Origin: Chloranthus sessilifolius
Lineage: Eukaryota > Streptophyta > Magnoliopsida > Chloranthales > Chloranthaceae
Direction of reading: 5' to 3'
DNA: 64,000 nucleotides
Assembly (NCBI GenBank): GCA_021018995.1
Contig: CM037596.1
Coordinates: forward strand, 88,605,184 to 88,669,183
The notes below the pieces were generated by a model. It saw nothing but the letters and a program-made list of their open reading frames with translations, was not told the origin of the DNA and searched no databases. Positions 1-11,395 of this stretch are shown here, one piece after another. Positions within the stretch are counted from its first letter, which is position 1, and each line of letters begins with the position of its first letter. A program made the position numbers and the translations under genes.

Positions 1-146
1 TCTCTCTCTCTCAACACTTCTTCTCTTTGAAACCCTAGCCTCTCTCTCGTCTTCCTCTCTCTCAACAAATAGTAGATTTTGGCTGGAAATCGAGATGTAG
101 GGCCCTCCGATACAGGGTCAAAAATGGGGCTAAGCTACTCTTCCAG
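1..146 (+). other. CT-rich leader-like segment ending in a splice donor
   Basis: CT-rich tracts and the motif AAACCCTAG, common in plant 5' leaders, are followed by CAG|GTGCGT with the donor GT at 147. It could be the first untranslated exon of a gene or gene copy. I find no reading frame that I recognise and no link to the coatomer fragment downstream. Confidence 0.25.
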
Positions 147-2813
147 GTGCGTAGATCACTATCTAGTTCATCTTTTTTTCTCAGTAGATCTTGGTTTTTC
201 TAGTTAAAATGAGTGGATTTCAGACAAATGTCTCGTTTTCCCACGCATTCTGATATAGATGTTCGGATCTGGCTCGGATTTTAGTTATTTTAGGGGTTTA
301 GGGCTATGGTTTTTGGAAAATCGAGTGGAGTATGTTTATTTTGGTTGTTTTAGTGTTTTGATTTCAGGAAAATGTGCTCTTCTTTCACATATTTTAAGCC
401 GATCTGTTGTAGATCTGGTCAGAAACTTGAGCCATCCTGAAAAAATTACTTGAGGCAAGTGAGTTTTTCTTGTTTTCTCATTTTTTTGTATTTTTCGTTG
501 ATTATTTCATTGACTTTTGTGTATTTACCTCGATTTTATCAATTTTAACGCAATTTCTGTGTATTTTTCTCAAGCTGCTATGTATTTTTCTCAAATTGCT
601 TTTACAGAATCAGATGATTCGACGTTGAATCATCTAATTGGCATAGTGATTGCAATCTACGAAGATAATGACAAGTGAGGGTTTCAGATCTTGTGCCTGA
701 TTTGATTGAGTTTGCTTCAGATTAATCAATTTTAACGCAAGTTAGGGTTTGTGATTTTCTTATTTTTTGCTTCAGACCAATCTGCTTTATCAATTCCGTA
801 CTTACTAATACATTCAAAAAACCAAACTATAATTAATTTGCGGTTAAACTTACCTACAAAAACTGATCTAATATTCCATTTATCTTACATTATTTCCCTA
901 ACTAGGCTCCCACATTTCCCTAACTCCAACAACCAAAAGTTCCTCTCCTATCCCCCACGTTCCCTCTCCAGCTACCAACTTCCTTAAAGGATACAGGTGC
1001 ATGCCAAACAAGTTATAGATATGAATCTGGTTTTTTATTTTTTTCTCGATATGCTGTTTTTTTTTTAAATGACTTTCATGCTCGATGCTCTGACTTTCAG
1101 GCTCGATGCTCTGAAAGGCCAATCAGTGTCTCATTGGTTAGATTAGTTTTACTTTGGCTGAAAATGGTTCTGCATATGAAGAGCATGATTAGTCAATTGC
1201 TCAAACTTTGCGAACTGTGTCATAGATGCCACACTCACTATGTTATTTACTCAAATTTTAGCAGCATTCGAGTTATATGCCCTCATGATGTATGCTAAAG
1301 CTTCCCATCCCAATCACGTGTCCAATTCAGTCAGCAATATTGTTCTGTATTGCCAGGCATAGAATAACTAGTTCTGCGTAATAATCTTAAAACCAGTATT
1401 CCGGAGGAGGAAAGAATACTTTACTTTTACCAATTTGAGGAGTTCATTCTTTTCACTTGCCCCAGGGTCTTGGTTTTTTTTTTTGGTCCCCAGGTGAGCT
1501 ATGCTTGATAGGTAGTAGAGCTCATGGTCCCTAGTTGAGTGCCTTTGACAGCACTATATAGTTCATAATTTTGCCTAACAAAAATTATTGGGCCCGAGCT
1601 ACAAAATGCATTGGAAGCCCTAGGTGCTATGTACTTTTCTCCTTCCCTTTCTTTTTATAATTTTTTCATTACATATTTTCTTCTCTTTCTTTTTCATTAC
1701 ACCGCTTGAAGTTGTAAGATTTTAACCATTATGAGTAGCCTTTCAGGCACATGATCCTATAAAAGCAAGCCTATTCTTACATTGTTTTTTTTTTCGATAG
1801 GTAAGCTGGGCTCAAACCAGCCACCTGGAGCTTGTTATATTATCAACCTTCCGTTGTGCTACAGGCCCAAGGCCCAAGCCCTATTGTCACAATTTTGCTA
1901 GAGTCAATAAGGTAAAATGCTATCCATCGGTGACGCGCCAATAAAGTTATTTATCATAGATTCATATGTGAGCATCTCTTTATGCATATATAACATTTGA
2001 TGAAATGTCTAAAAGATGTGATCTCTCATACTATTGTGTAATTTCATTAAGGTAGGTGCCTATTCGTTACTGATATTATCTGCATGACTACATGTTTTTT
2101 ACTTGAATTAGTCATTTGAGCGGGGGTTGCACAACAGGTGTTTGCTAAAATGCTTAGAAGCGATTTGGTTTTGCTTTAATTTTTCCCCTTTTGTACTTGC
2201 AATTGTGCAGAGGTTGAAAACTTTCGTTTGTTCTTCATGTTCTTGGATTTTGGTTTTAAGAGTTGCTTGGGGTGTATGTGTAATTTAGGGAGATGTTACT
2301 GTCACACCTTCATTTACTAATCACACACCATTTGGAAAGGAGAATTCTAGTTCTTTGATTTCATACGTGTGAGCTGATCTGATTGCCTTACAGTTCTTTC
2401 ATGTCATTACTTATTGGGGGTACTTATCTCCTATGAAAACCACGGTTATCGGATGAGGTCACAATTATTGTATGGTTCATAGGGCGATTGCTCCTCACTT
2501 ATAGGACACATGGGCTGTCAAATTTGTCAGCAGATTATATATGTAGCTATGTTTTCATATTTCACATTGTTGGGGCTGCTACTCCATATCATGTTCTTAT
2601 TATGGCCTTCTAACACTTCATAATCGTCCTTCTTGTTATGACTTTGTAACATTCATGTTTAGTTTAATTAATTTTATCACTGATTAATAGAATGGGATAT
2701 GCAAAAGTTAACTCACTTGCTGGCGTACTTTATGTTGATGTTCCATTGCCCACTAAATGTGAATTTTGCATAGCTTTTATTAGCTATGTTTATAACAGGG
2801 GTGCATAATTTAG
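147..2813. other. Non-coding AT-rich stretch, no gene recognised
   Basis: T-rich intron-like sequence with short open frames only. I looked for upstream coatomer beta' exons because a copy begins at 2814, and found none. Confidence 0.4.
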
Positions 2814-3632
2814 AAAATTATATAAACAGCGGAAAGCCAGTGGATGAGGAGGGTGTTGAGGATACATTTGAGCTTCTCCATGAAACTAATGAGCGAGCCT
2901 GAACTGGAATATGGGTTGGAGACTGTTTCATCTATAATAGCTCTTCTTGGCAACTTAACTACTGTGTCGGTGGCGAGGTATATTAGATAAATTCTTCGTA
3001 ACAAAGATGCTTGATTTCGAAAAGAAAAGTAGTAGAAAACTGACAAACCTTGACTTCTTTTTTATTTTCCTGTTGTATACATACATAATTTATATTTATA
3101 TTAACTAATGTGTATACATTGATATATATTTCAATAGTATAGTACTTCTGTACCCATGTCTTGATGTATTGCATTATTCTGGATGTTGTTCCCAATACTT
3201 ATTGTCCTATTCGACGCCTAAAGATGTCCATATCTAAGTTGTGTAAGATAAATTGTTCTCATCTTGGGATTGCCAAACTCTGCCTTACAATGTTTTATGG
3301 ATGACATGCAATCATGTGGATACTTGTTTTGGTGATTGCAGGTGACCACCATGTTCCACCTTGACCGGCCTATGTATTTATTAAGCTATCTTGCTAACAA
3401 AGTCGTGTGTATCTCATAGACAAAGAGTTCAAGTGAGTGGGGATTCAGCTCTGGTTCTGGATAGTGCTGTCATTCCCAAATTTATTCATATGGCTAATAT
3501 TTTTTTCCCCCTTGCAGTGTCATGGGATACACATTACTTATCAGCTTGATTGAGTATAAAACTCTTATGATGCATGGTGATCTGGACAGGGCAAATGAAA
3601 TCTTGCCTTCAATTCCCAAGGAGTCGCAATAG
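2814..3632 (+). pseudogene. Coatomer subunit beta' (COPI, beta'-COP) gene fragment
   Basis: Three consecutive exons of the COPI coat subunit beta'-COP, which helps form Golgi-to-ER vesicles, are readable. Exon 1 (2814-2977) contains GVEDTFELLHETNER and GIWVGDCFIYN. Exon 2 (3342-3432) contains TTMFHLDRPMYLL. Exon 3 (3518-3632) contains IEYKTLMMHGDLDRANEI. Introns have GT/AG ends (donors at 2978 and 3433, acceptors ending 3341 and 3517). The copy is broken: TGA at 2900-2902 replaces an expected arginine codon (CGA to TGA), exon 2 has lost one base near 3405 so the frame shifts, and exon 3 ends in a stop-containing, shortened donor junction. The N-terminal WD40 part and everything after the third exon are absent. 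Retained introns mean DNA-level duplication, not a processed copy. Family assignment is strong by memory of the conserved middle region. Confidence 0.82.
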
Positions 3633-4270
3633 GTGAAGATTACTAACTATAATAGGTGAAAATTTCATGTAGTAAAGATGCCAATAGAACGGCTTTCTTT
3701 GTCTACAAAATTTTGAATGACACGGTGAATCATGTAAATAGTTTAAACACTTTGAAAAATATGAAGGATTAGTAGTAAAGCACCTGGACCCACACCCAGT
3801 TTGGGCTACTAAGTGAAATACTGCTACTTCTTAGTTCTTAACTCCTAAGTGTAATTTCTGGGCTTTTTTTTGCAAACTCTGCAGAATTAGTGCTGTTGTC
3901 ATATGTTATCTGAAGTTTTTTGGCTCTCTTTGGATGCTATGTTGTGTGCTGGGGTATGTCATGTAGTATTGAAGTGAGGAGAAATTGAACTGAGCTTGGT
4001 ACAAGATGGGATATGTGAGATTCTCAATTTTTGCACTGTTCCAGCACATTGTAGGTGTTATATTCGTTATATTTTGTCTCCATCTTGGTCCTGTTTGATC
4101 TCTTTTGTTGACCTGGTAGTGAGTGGCATATATCGTGGTTTGTTTTTGATGATTTTATATCTATCATGGTGTTGTATGACATTGTGAATGTGTAGTTGAC
4201 CTGCATCAATATATGCTACAGTGTGGTTTTCTTTGATTATTTTGTTGCAGTTGCATTTCATATATTTATG
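3633..4270. other. Non-coding stretch after the coatomer fragment
   Basis: No further coatomer exon and no other recognisable gene. Ordinary AT-rich intergenic or former intron sequence. Confidence 0.35.
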
Positions 4271-5052
4271 GCATAATGGAATATGAGGAGGCTTATAAAC
4301 AATGACTATGATAAGCACCCAATTTAGGCCAGTTGGCATACTTTTTTTTTTTATCATTTTAAGTACTTCATGGGGATGGCCATCCCCTGTACCACTCAGC
4401 CCAAAAATAATGCATATCAGAGCAATAGAATCATCCAATTGGAGCGCTTTAATATGGAAGTTGTTCATGTCTTCTTAATGGCTCATACTTCATCTTAATG
4501 CGCTCTGATCCGATGGTTCTAATGCTCTGGTATACGTGATTTTTTTGGGTTAATATACTACAATTGATGGACATCCATATGAAACACTTACAATGATGGG
4601 CGTTAGTCTACATATTATTTTATGGAATAATGGAATATGAGAAGCACCCATTTTAGGCCATGTGGCATAGATGTTTTATCATTCTAAGTATTTTATTGGA
4701 ATAACCATCCCCTGTACCACTCAGCCCGAAAATAATGCATATAAGAGGATTAGAACCGTCCAATTGGAGTGCTTAATATGGCAGTTATTCATATCTTCTT
4801 AATGGCTCATACTTCATATTAATGCGCTTTGATCGCATGCTTCCAATTCTCTGGTATGCATGATTGTTTTTGGCTGAGCGTACAAGTGATGGACATCCAC
4901 ATGAAACACTTAGATTGATCAAAGATGTATGCTACGTGGCCTAAATGGTGCTTCTCATGGCACGCTCTGTGTTTCTCTAATCGTATGGTTCCAATGCTTT
5001 GGTACGCATGATTTTTTGGCTGAGTAGCACAAATGATGGACATCCATATGCA
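4271..5052. repeat. Nested tandem and foldback repeat cluster
   Basis: A unit starting ATAATGGAATATGAG occurs near 4273 and 4627. Each copy holds CCCTGTACCACTCAGCC and ends near GATGGACATCC (4567 and 4888). A third partial copy ends near 5052. The units also contain inverted pairs: the segment near 4389-4451 is an imperfect reverse complement of 4498-4560, and ATGAGAAGCACC near 4638 is inverted at about 4950. This is the layout of a foldback-type non-autonomous element that was tandemly duplicated. The class is unknown, and any open frame here is a shadow of the repeat. Confidence 0.6.
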
Positions 5053-5737
5053 ACCAAACCCAAAATCGAATTGACTTATAATCCGATAGACTTTCTTCGG
5101 TCTTGATCCGGTTTTCTGATCGGTTTGACATTTAAGTTAGAAACTATCCCTAGATATAACCCAACACCAGATCTAGATATTAAAAATATATTTTAATTGC
5201 CACATGGCATGTTTAGAAATTTACTAAGTGGGGTACGATGGTAAGAAATTGAGCAATTTCATTTACCCTTCCACGTTTGATTTTATTTGATCTTGTTTGG
5301 AACTATAGCTATAAAAAGAATAATGGCATATTTTGACCCTTGTGCAGTTTCGGCTGTTTGCTTTTTCCCTATCCAGGAAGTTCCAAGGTGCAATGCAGAT
5401 AGTGGCTGTAGCAGAAGTTTTGGTATGATCTTCCATCTGGTTTTCTAAGTGGTACCACGTGTATATCACTATAGCATAGTTGGAGACTGATTCTATCAAA
5501 TACCCGAACTTTTTATTTCCAGATTTATATGATCATGGATGATTCAGCAGATAATTATTCGCTCCGCTTGTTAGTTCGAGAATGGGCTAAATTCTCTATC
5601 TTATTGTACATTGGGTATGTTGTAGTACTTCCAATTTTGTAGTGTAAATTTCCTGACTTTGTATTATCAATATGGAGCTTCTAATTGGTGAATTGCTTGC
5701 CATATCTGAATCCGATATATATTGGGTTAGGCCCCAT
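5053..5737. other. Non-coding stretch, no gene recognised
   Basis: The minus-strand frame of the neighbouring homeodomain fragment stays open to about 5596, but the part below 5738 has no family resemblance. It looks like unrelated sequence joined to the fragment. Confidence 0.35.
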
Positions 5738-6156
5738 CCAATCTCAGCGCAGAAACGCTTTATCTCTACTTCATCATTGTTCTTGATCTTCCAACCAAGT
5801 CTAGTTGCAAACCTCACCATTTTCTCCCTCTGCTCCAAAGGGAACCTTTTCCATGCCCGCGATCTCTTATTGCTGCCCTCACCTTCCAATGCTACCGATG
5901 GTGATGGTACAGTTGCCGGTGTAATTGTCGGTGTCGATATTGTTGGAACTACTAATGAAGGTGCTGCCTCTGGTATCGAAACCGAGGCTCGAACCACCAT
6001 GTCACTGCGGCTGTGGAATTTGCGGTGGCAATCACATGCACCACACTAAAATGCGTTGCTACCAATGAATCCCATAAGGATGAACTCACGGCATCCATCT
6101 GTAACACTAATTCCCAATTTTACAGTATGGTTCCTTTGGCCCTCTAGATACTCTAC
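5738..6156 (-). pseudogene. Zinc finger-homeodomain (ZF-HD) transcription factor fragment
   Basis: Reading the minus strand, a degenerate ZF-HD dimerisation zinc finger comes first. It has NHTV, then TDGCREF, then CGACDCHRKFHSR, matching the family pattern NHA..DGCGEFMP..CAACGCHRNFHRR. A Pro/Ser/Thr-rich linker follows, then the start of the plant ZF-HD homeodomain: KRFPLEQREKMVRFATRLGW and FCAEIG. ZF-HD proteins bind AT-rich DNA as dimers in the nucleus. The copy is broken in three ways. TAG at 6046-6048 sits where the lysine before CAAC is expected. The first cysteine of the finger is lost. The recognition helix (family VxKVWMHNNK) is missing because homology stops at about 5738. No intron lies between finger and homeodomain, as in most members of this largely intronless family. 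Confidence 0.75.
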
Positions 6157-6476
6157 GTTTGCGTTCTCTGCCTCCATTCTCTCTCTCTCTCTCAATATAG
6201 AGAGAGCCAAGTATAAAATTACCTTGATGGATTTGTATTGCTTTGGAATTCATGAAGAGGCCAAAGGCGAAAATGGAAAATTGTCCAATTATGTGATTTG
6301 CTAATTTGATTTTAGATGAGCTGGTTTAGATTTCTTTGGCTTTTCTTGAGAGAACGCATTTAATAGTTGTTTTCACATTAGGAGAATAGTGTGGTGGTGA
6401 CGCACACTTTTATATCTAGTGTTTGAGGCTGCCCGTTCTCTTAGTTTGCATCAAGATCGTAGATCAATGCTATATG

Positions 6477-6677
6477 GGGCAATGGTCAGGTCGTACTAGG
6501 TAGAACCGGATGTCGAGTCCTACCCCATCCTCTGCCCTTGGAAATAGGAGAATCTTGACTTTCTTGGTTTTCGCTTTTTATAACATGGCGTGCAGTCAAA
6601 ATTTTCCTATTTCCAAAGGCAACCGATGGGGTAGGACTAGAAATCCGGTTCTATTTGGTAGGACCTAACCATTGCCC
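6477..6677. mobile_element. 201-bp foldback MITE with 3-bp ATG target duplication
   Basis: The element is almost entirely an inverted repeat. The left arm starts GGGCAATGGTCAGGTC, and the right end read on the minus strand starts GGGCAATGGTTAGGTC. The arms stay alignable for about 85 bp to GGAAATAGGA. ATG flanks both sides (6474-6476 and 6678-6680), a 3-bp target duplication. That length suits PIF/Harbinger or CACTA-type mobilisation. The terminal sequence is not CACTA. Confidence 0.75.
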
Positions 6678-9287
6678 ATGTTATTCGTGCTACTCACTTT
6701 GACTGCCAATTGCCCCAGCTTGAAATATGTCAGAAGCTTTAATCCTATCAGACCCTTTGGACCCCTTATATATTTCTGCTACTGAAAAAAAAAAGTGATA
6801 TCAGAAATGGAAATGTACAAATTTTTATGCTGCAAATATCAGTAGCTCACTGAAAGTCGATATGGTTTGTAGGTGGGATATTAGATACAATCAAATTTAC
6901 ATTTTTGGAATGTAAATAGAACTAATAAAAAAATGACAAGCCTTTCTTAAAAAGGCGAATCACAAGTTACATAGTAAGTAACACTTTAGGTAACCTCAAG
7001 GGGAAGTTGGTCAGGTACCTCTTTCCAATTCTTGAGGTCATCCTAGGGATTTATATCCTGTCGTGATCTGGTATGTGCTAACTTAGGGAGCGCAAGCGCC
7101 CTTGAGATTAGTATGGTGCTATATATTGGCCTGGGATCTGATATTTGTCCTGTTCGACCTGTATATTTGCCTGGGACCCAACCGATATGCCTATATATAT
7201 CGGACTTTAAATCCCTACTCTCAACCACACCCCACCCAACCGATATACCGATATATATCGGACTTTTAATCCTTTTCATGGATGTAATCATTTTTTGATG
7301 ATGATGACTTATCATTTCTATATTCGAGTATACAAGTTTGATTTAAATTCTTTTTTTCAGGTGGACCTTCAGGGCACAGGAAGTTTCACCACGTTTCTCT
7401 GTTATGCCCACTCTCAAGTCCAAAGCGGAAATGACAGTGCCTCCCATCTACAGCATTGTAAAATCCTTTCCTAAATTTTTATTCTAAAAGCCAATTTTGA
7501 TAATTATATTATTTTTTTCTCGTCTCATCCCCTAGAGCTCATTAATTCTAATTTTGAGAAGATCCATTTCCTACTAGAGGAACAAAATGTCTGCATAGCT
7601 ACTTGTGAATACCATTTTCAATGCATGCTTGAATATGGATTTACACAGCAACATTTACTTTCTGGTATTAGCAAATGACAGGTTCTGTGAAACAAATCTT
7701 TGTATAGTTATCATAGTAAGCAAGTCTTTTGGAATTCATGAAGGTATGGGCATCAGTTTTTTGCATTTTTGGTCAATGTTATTAAGCTGGGTTGCGTGAC
7801 TTTTTATAAGTGACTAAGAAATAAAAGCAAAGCATTGATTTACTTAGATTCATTGTTGTTCTATTAAGCAATTGCACCTCCCCAGATTCTTAACACATGA
7901 TCAATTACTGTAACACATTCTGCACTTTGCTAGTCATTATTGTAGAATACATTACATCATTACCTCAACATCTGCATCTGAGTGGCTGGGATTTTATTTC
8001 TAACAATTGCATATTGATCTAATTTTTACTGAGTACATAACGTTAAGATGTTCATTTGAGTGGCTGGGCCTTGACTTCTAGCTCTTACCGTGCATCGTTC
8101 ATTTAATTTCTTCTGACTCGCAACTTGAAAATTTAAGGAATTATAAATTCAGTTAAAACCCTACCACTTTTTCTGTTGGCTGTGTTTCACCCTGATTGCT
8201 AATTCTTTACCTTTATTGTAGCCTCTTTTGAATTGCTTGAATCAGTGAAACATCTTGACTGTTTTGCGTGGCTTTGTTATAGGCTAAACATATGCTGCTA
8301 CAGTATCACTGATTTACTTTGCTAGCAAATTTCCAACCCAGCGTTGCTGCTTTTTTAGCTGTGTTAATTGTTCTCAGAGTTACTAGCCTCCTTTTTAGCT
8401 TGTTAAAAATGAAATATGCCAATTCAGGTTCATGAACACCTTGGGCTCTTGAATTATGCATATTCCTAAGCACTAATAAAGCATCACTTTTTTTTTCCCC
8501 TTCTTGTTTTCATCTGAGTGTGCTGATAGGACGGCTCTTCGGTTAGATTCTTCAACTCCTATGATTATATATTTCACAAAGAATTAGTGACAGCGGAAAG
8601 AAGCAAGCCTAGTTCTGTTGTTAACAAATTTGCTGGATTGAGTCTATTTGTTTCATGCTTTTGCTTAATGAAAAGATCTAATCCTTTGGATGTTGTGTAC
8701 TATTTTGATACTTTTTCCAAGTTTTCAAGTTAATCTAACACAATTTCCCTTCAAGAAACCTTTAGTACGTCCTTTTGTTGACCAAAACATATTATTGATT
8801 TCTTTTGATTCCAATTCACAATGGTCACATGCTGTGTGATGATCAGTGACAGTTAGATGACATGTTGTGTGATTATTAGGTACAGGACACCATAACCACT
8901 TAGCTATAAATCATTCCAATCTGATATAACTTCAGTAGGGATCAAAATCTCGGCTGAGGATTCAAATTCTTAATCGAGATGACTCGGTGTTGGCCCCTAT
9001 CGAAACGAAGTGATCACCAACTAGCATGAAGGCCTTGAGGAACTAAACTTTTCATCCAACATATATATAGGTCTTAGGGCAGTATAATTTGATAAAGGTG
9101 CTTCAAGTAATATATTTTGATATAGACTTGTGATGTGCAACTTACTTTTCTATAAATGTTACTCGATCATATTCTACCTTGACAATAGAACTCTGTTAGA
9201 TTTTTTTTTTGACCTTATATATTGTGTTACTTCAAGTTTTTTGAGAACTTGACATCCTGATTTTGACTTTGCAATGTTTCTCTTCAG
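6678..9287. other. Intergenic stretch, mostly unassigned
   Basis: No gene recognised. A segment near 7360-7455 begins after a T-rich tract and CAG and could be an exon, but I cannot place its translation. A possible retroelement relic at 7043-7275 is listed separately. Confidence 0.35.
7043..7275. repeat. Relic with CCGATATATATCGG palindromes, possibly from a Tat element leader
   Basis: GAGCGCAAGCGCCC near 7090 is followed by two copies of an AACCGATAT..TATATATCGGACTTT unit near 7178 and 7238, about 60 bp apart. The combination of a GCGC-type inverted repeat with TATATA-cored palindromes resembles the leader of the Tat element at 43.4-43.8 kb. The match is short and degenerate. Confidence 0.3.
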
Positions 9288-10275
9288 GGCATTGGATTCC
9301 TTAATGATCCTCGTAGGCTGAATGTTGCACTGACTCGAGCTTGTTACGGCATGGTTATTCTAGGAAATCATAAAGTCTTAAGCAAACAGCCTTTATTGAA
9401 CAGCTTATTGACTCACTATAAGGTATACTGTGCTTCTCATTTTCTAGTCTAGTTATGTTTGATCAGAGAATATTAGCAAAAGAAATCGTTTGTGTTTCTT
9501 TACTGCCTATCCAAGTTTTAATGCTAACGTAGCTGCAGGAGGTAATGGACGGCTTGGTATTTTGTTTCAACTTTTTGTATTGGAGAACCAAATTGGTTTC
9601 CTTTAGTTGTATTACTTGTCTTTAATAAAATTCGATCTTCTCAAAATTGAAACAAAAAAATCACTGAGAAAGTAAATAATGTACTTTTGTTTTGACATGT
9701 GTTGTACATCACTACATAATTACTGGGAAAGTAAATAATGTACTTTTATTTTGACATGTGTTGTACATCACTACATGCTTAATTTGGTTAGCTCATGTTT
9801 TAATTTTAACTTGTATGATGATGCATTTATTTTTACTGGACGAGCTTTTGGTTGTTAAGGATATTAAATAATGGTTGCTAAATTTGATACCTATCTCATT
9901 AGGAACATGAGTGCTTGGTAGAAGGTCCTCTAAATAACTTGAGGCAGTGTATGGTTCAGTATGGTTTAATTTCAAACGTCTAAGTAGGTAATTTATCTAT
10001 CAGAACGCTTACCATTTTATCTGTTATCTCCCCTTCCTCTCATTTTTTTTAAAAATGTGCTATGTTGGAAATAACTAGTGATTGAGAATAGTTGTTAATG
10101 TAATATGATGACTCCATCCTTTGTGTAAAACAGATATACAACTACTGTAGGCTCTTCTTTGGCAGTGGGATTGGTATTGTACCTAATATTCACTTCGTCT
10201 CCATCGGTTCATCATGCTCAAATGCTGATAAAAGAGGCAGCCGCACTAATAGTTTGAAATTAGGTTCACCTAGTT
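9288..10275 (+). pseudogene. UPF1 RNA helicase (nonsense-mediated decay) C-terminal exons
   Basis: Three exons of UPF1, the superfamily 1 RNA helicase of nonsense-mediated decay, are visible. Exon 9288-9422 reads [18 protein letters not shown] then [16 protein letters not shown], which includes helicase motif VI (the family has ALTRARYG; here ALTRACYG). Exon 9903-9984 reads EHECLVEGPLNNLRQCMVQ. Exon 10134 to about 10275 starts IYNYCRLFFGSGIGIVP and ends near SNADKRGS. Splice sites are CAG before 9288, GT at 9423 and AG before 9903 and 10134. Exon 2 carries about 10 extra bases after MVQ, apparently a short duplication of ATGGTTCAG, which shifts the frame to an early stop. The rest of the helicase core and the Ser/Gln-rich tail are absent. 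Motif VI has lost its second arginine. It is a DNA-duplicated relic. Confidence 0.85.
9663..9780. repeat. Two-copy 59-bp tandem duplication inside a UPF1 intron
   Basis: ACTGAGAAAGTAAATAATG at 9663 recurs as ACTGGGAAAGTAAATAATG at 9722. Both copies end with TTGTACATCACTACAT. The period is 59 bp with about three differences. It lies in the intron between the first two UPF1-derived exons. Confidence 0.85.
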
Positions 10276-10659
10276 TTTTATATTCTATTTTATTTTTCCT
10301 TCTAGTGATTCGATTCCTAAAGTCGAAGAATCAGATCATTCTACTTTAGAAGCTGAAAATAGGTTTCTTTCTCCATTCTCTGTAGACCGATTTGTAAATG
10401 ATAATTTTACAATAATATTTTAGTTATGGAACTTTATTTATCACTTAAAAGAAGATCTATCTTGTTTCTTTTTGTATTTTTACTGCTTGTGTAATGGTTA
10501 CTGGGCCTCCTTTGGATGTTATTCAGAGATCGAAATCCGACCATTGATCGGAAGCATTAATTTTTTATATGCAGGTGAAAGATTATGTGCTAATTTTATT
10601 TTGAACTTAATTTATATTATTATTATTTTTTAAATTAATGTATTATTTTTTTTTGAAAA

Positions 10660-10998
10660 AATATATATAAAAATGACAGCCGAAAACCGTCGTTCTTCTT
10701 CTCATCTATGACCGTCATTGTATGAGAGAAAAACGACAGTCATAATGGGTCGTAAAAAAAATGGGGTGAGTGTATTTTTTTTTTTTTAAAATGACATAAA
10801 AAACAACAGCTCAAAACCGTTGTTTGTGGTCGACAGTTGAAGACAGTCGTTATTTTGATGAAATAAACGATGATCTAAATATGTCGTTGAAAAATACTAC
10901 TGCTTTTTTAAGGACAGCTCACTCGACTGTCTAAAACTGTCATTTTTTGGGAAAACGACAGTCATGGGCTGTTGTTTTTTTTGCATTTTCACGTAGTG
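10660..10998. mobile_element. End fragment of a CACTA (En/Spm) transposon
   Basis: The segment ends TTTTCACGTAGTG, which on the minus strand starts CACTACGTGAAAA, the typical CACTA terminus. Inward lie several subterminal motifs in both orientations, such as ACGACAG, CTGTCGTT-like and AAAACCGTCGTT, as expected for CACTA subterminal repeats. I do not see the opposite terminus, so it is a fragment or its other end has decayed. Confidence 0.6.
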
Positions 10999-11024
10999 AA
11001 CTTTGTTGTATTTTTGAATCATCC

Positions 11025-11158
11025 GATCTATTAAATTTAAGAATTGATCGATCAAATTGAAATCTGATCGATCAATTTAGGGATTGATCAATCAAACTTA
11101 TCGGGTTAGGGCTTTTGATTTTGAAATCTATTCGATCAAATTTGAACATTGATCGATC
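11025..11158. repeat. GATCGATC palindrome array on a 20-21 bp pitch
   Basis: Palindromic 8-mers or one-to-two-mismatch forms start at 11025 (GATCTATT), 11046 (GATCGATC), 11066 (GATCGATC) and 11086 (GATCAATC), then 11130 and 11151. Spacings are 21, 20, 20 and later 21 bp. The flanks are A/T tracts such as AATT..AAATT. The same motif and pitch recur at 14102-14500, so both belong to one repeat family. Confidence 0.8.
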
Positions 11159-11395
11159 GAATCTGTCGATTTAAGTTACGTTTGGATTTTATTTTACCAA
11201 TTTTGAACGATCAAGGAAACCAATCGTTCGAGAGCTCTTTGCTTCCCTTGGGTTCGAAATCTATTTCTGGCTACTTCTGGCTATCAGAACTTTGCATTCT
11301 TGCTCTGTGGACTGGAGCTTAACCTTTCAAGCGGTAAACCCTAAATTTCTCTATTTCTTTTAGGGTTTTGTGTATTTTTATCACTTTTTCAAACC

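Noticed and set aside
751-1122. Short open frames on both strands near the start of the window
   Set aside because: AT-rich composition, no homology recognised, no splice context.
7360-7455. Possible exon after T-rich tract and CAG
   Set aside because: The translation does not match UPF1, coatomer or any family I know, so I left it as unassigned.
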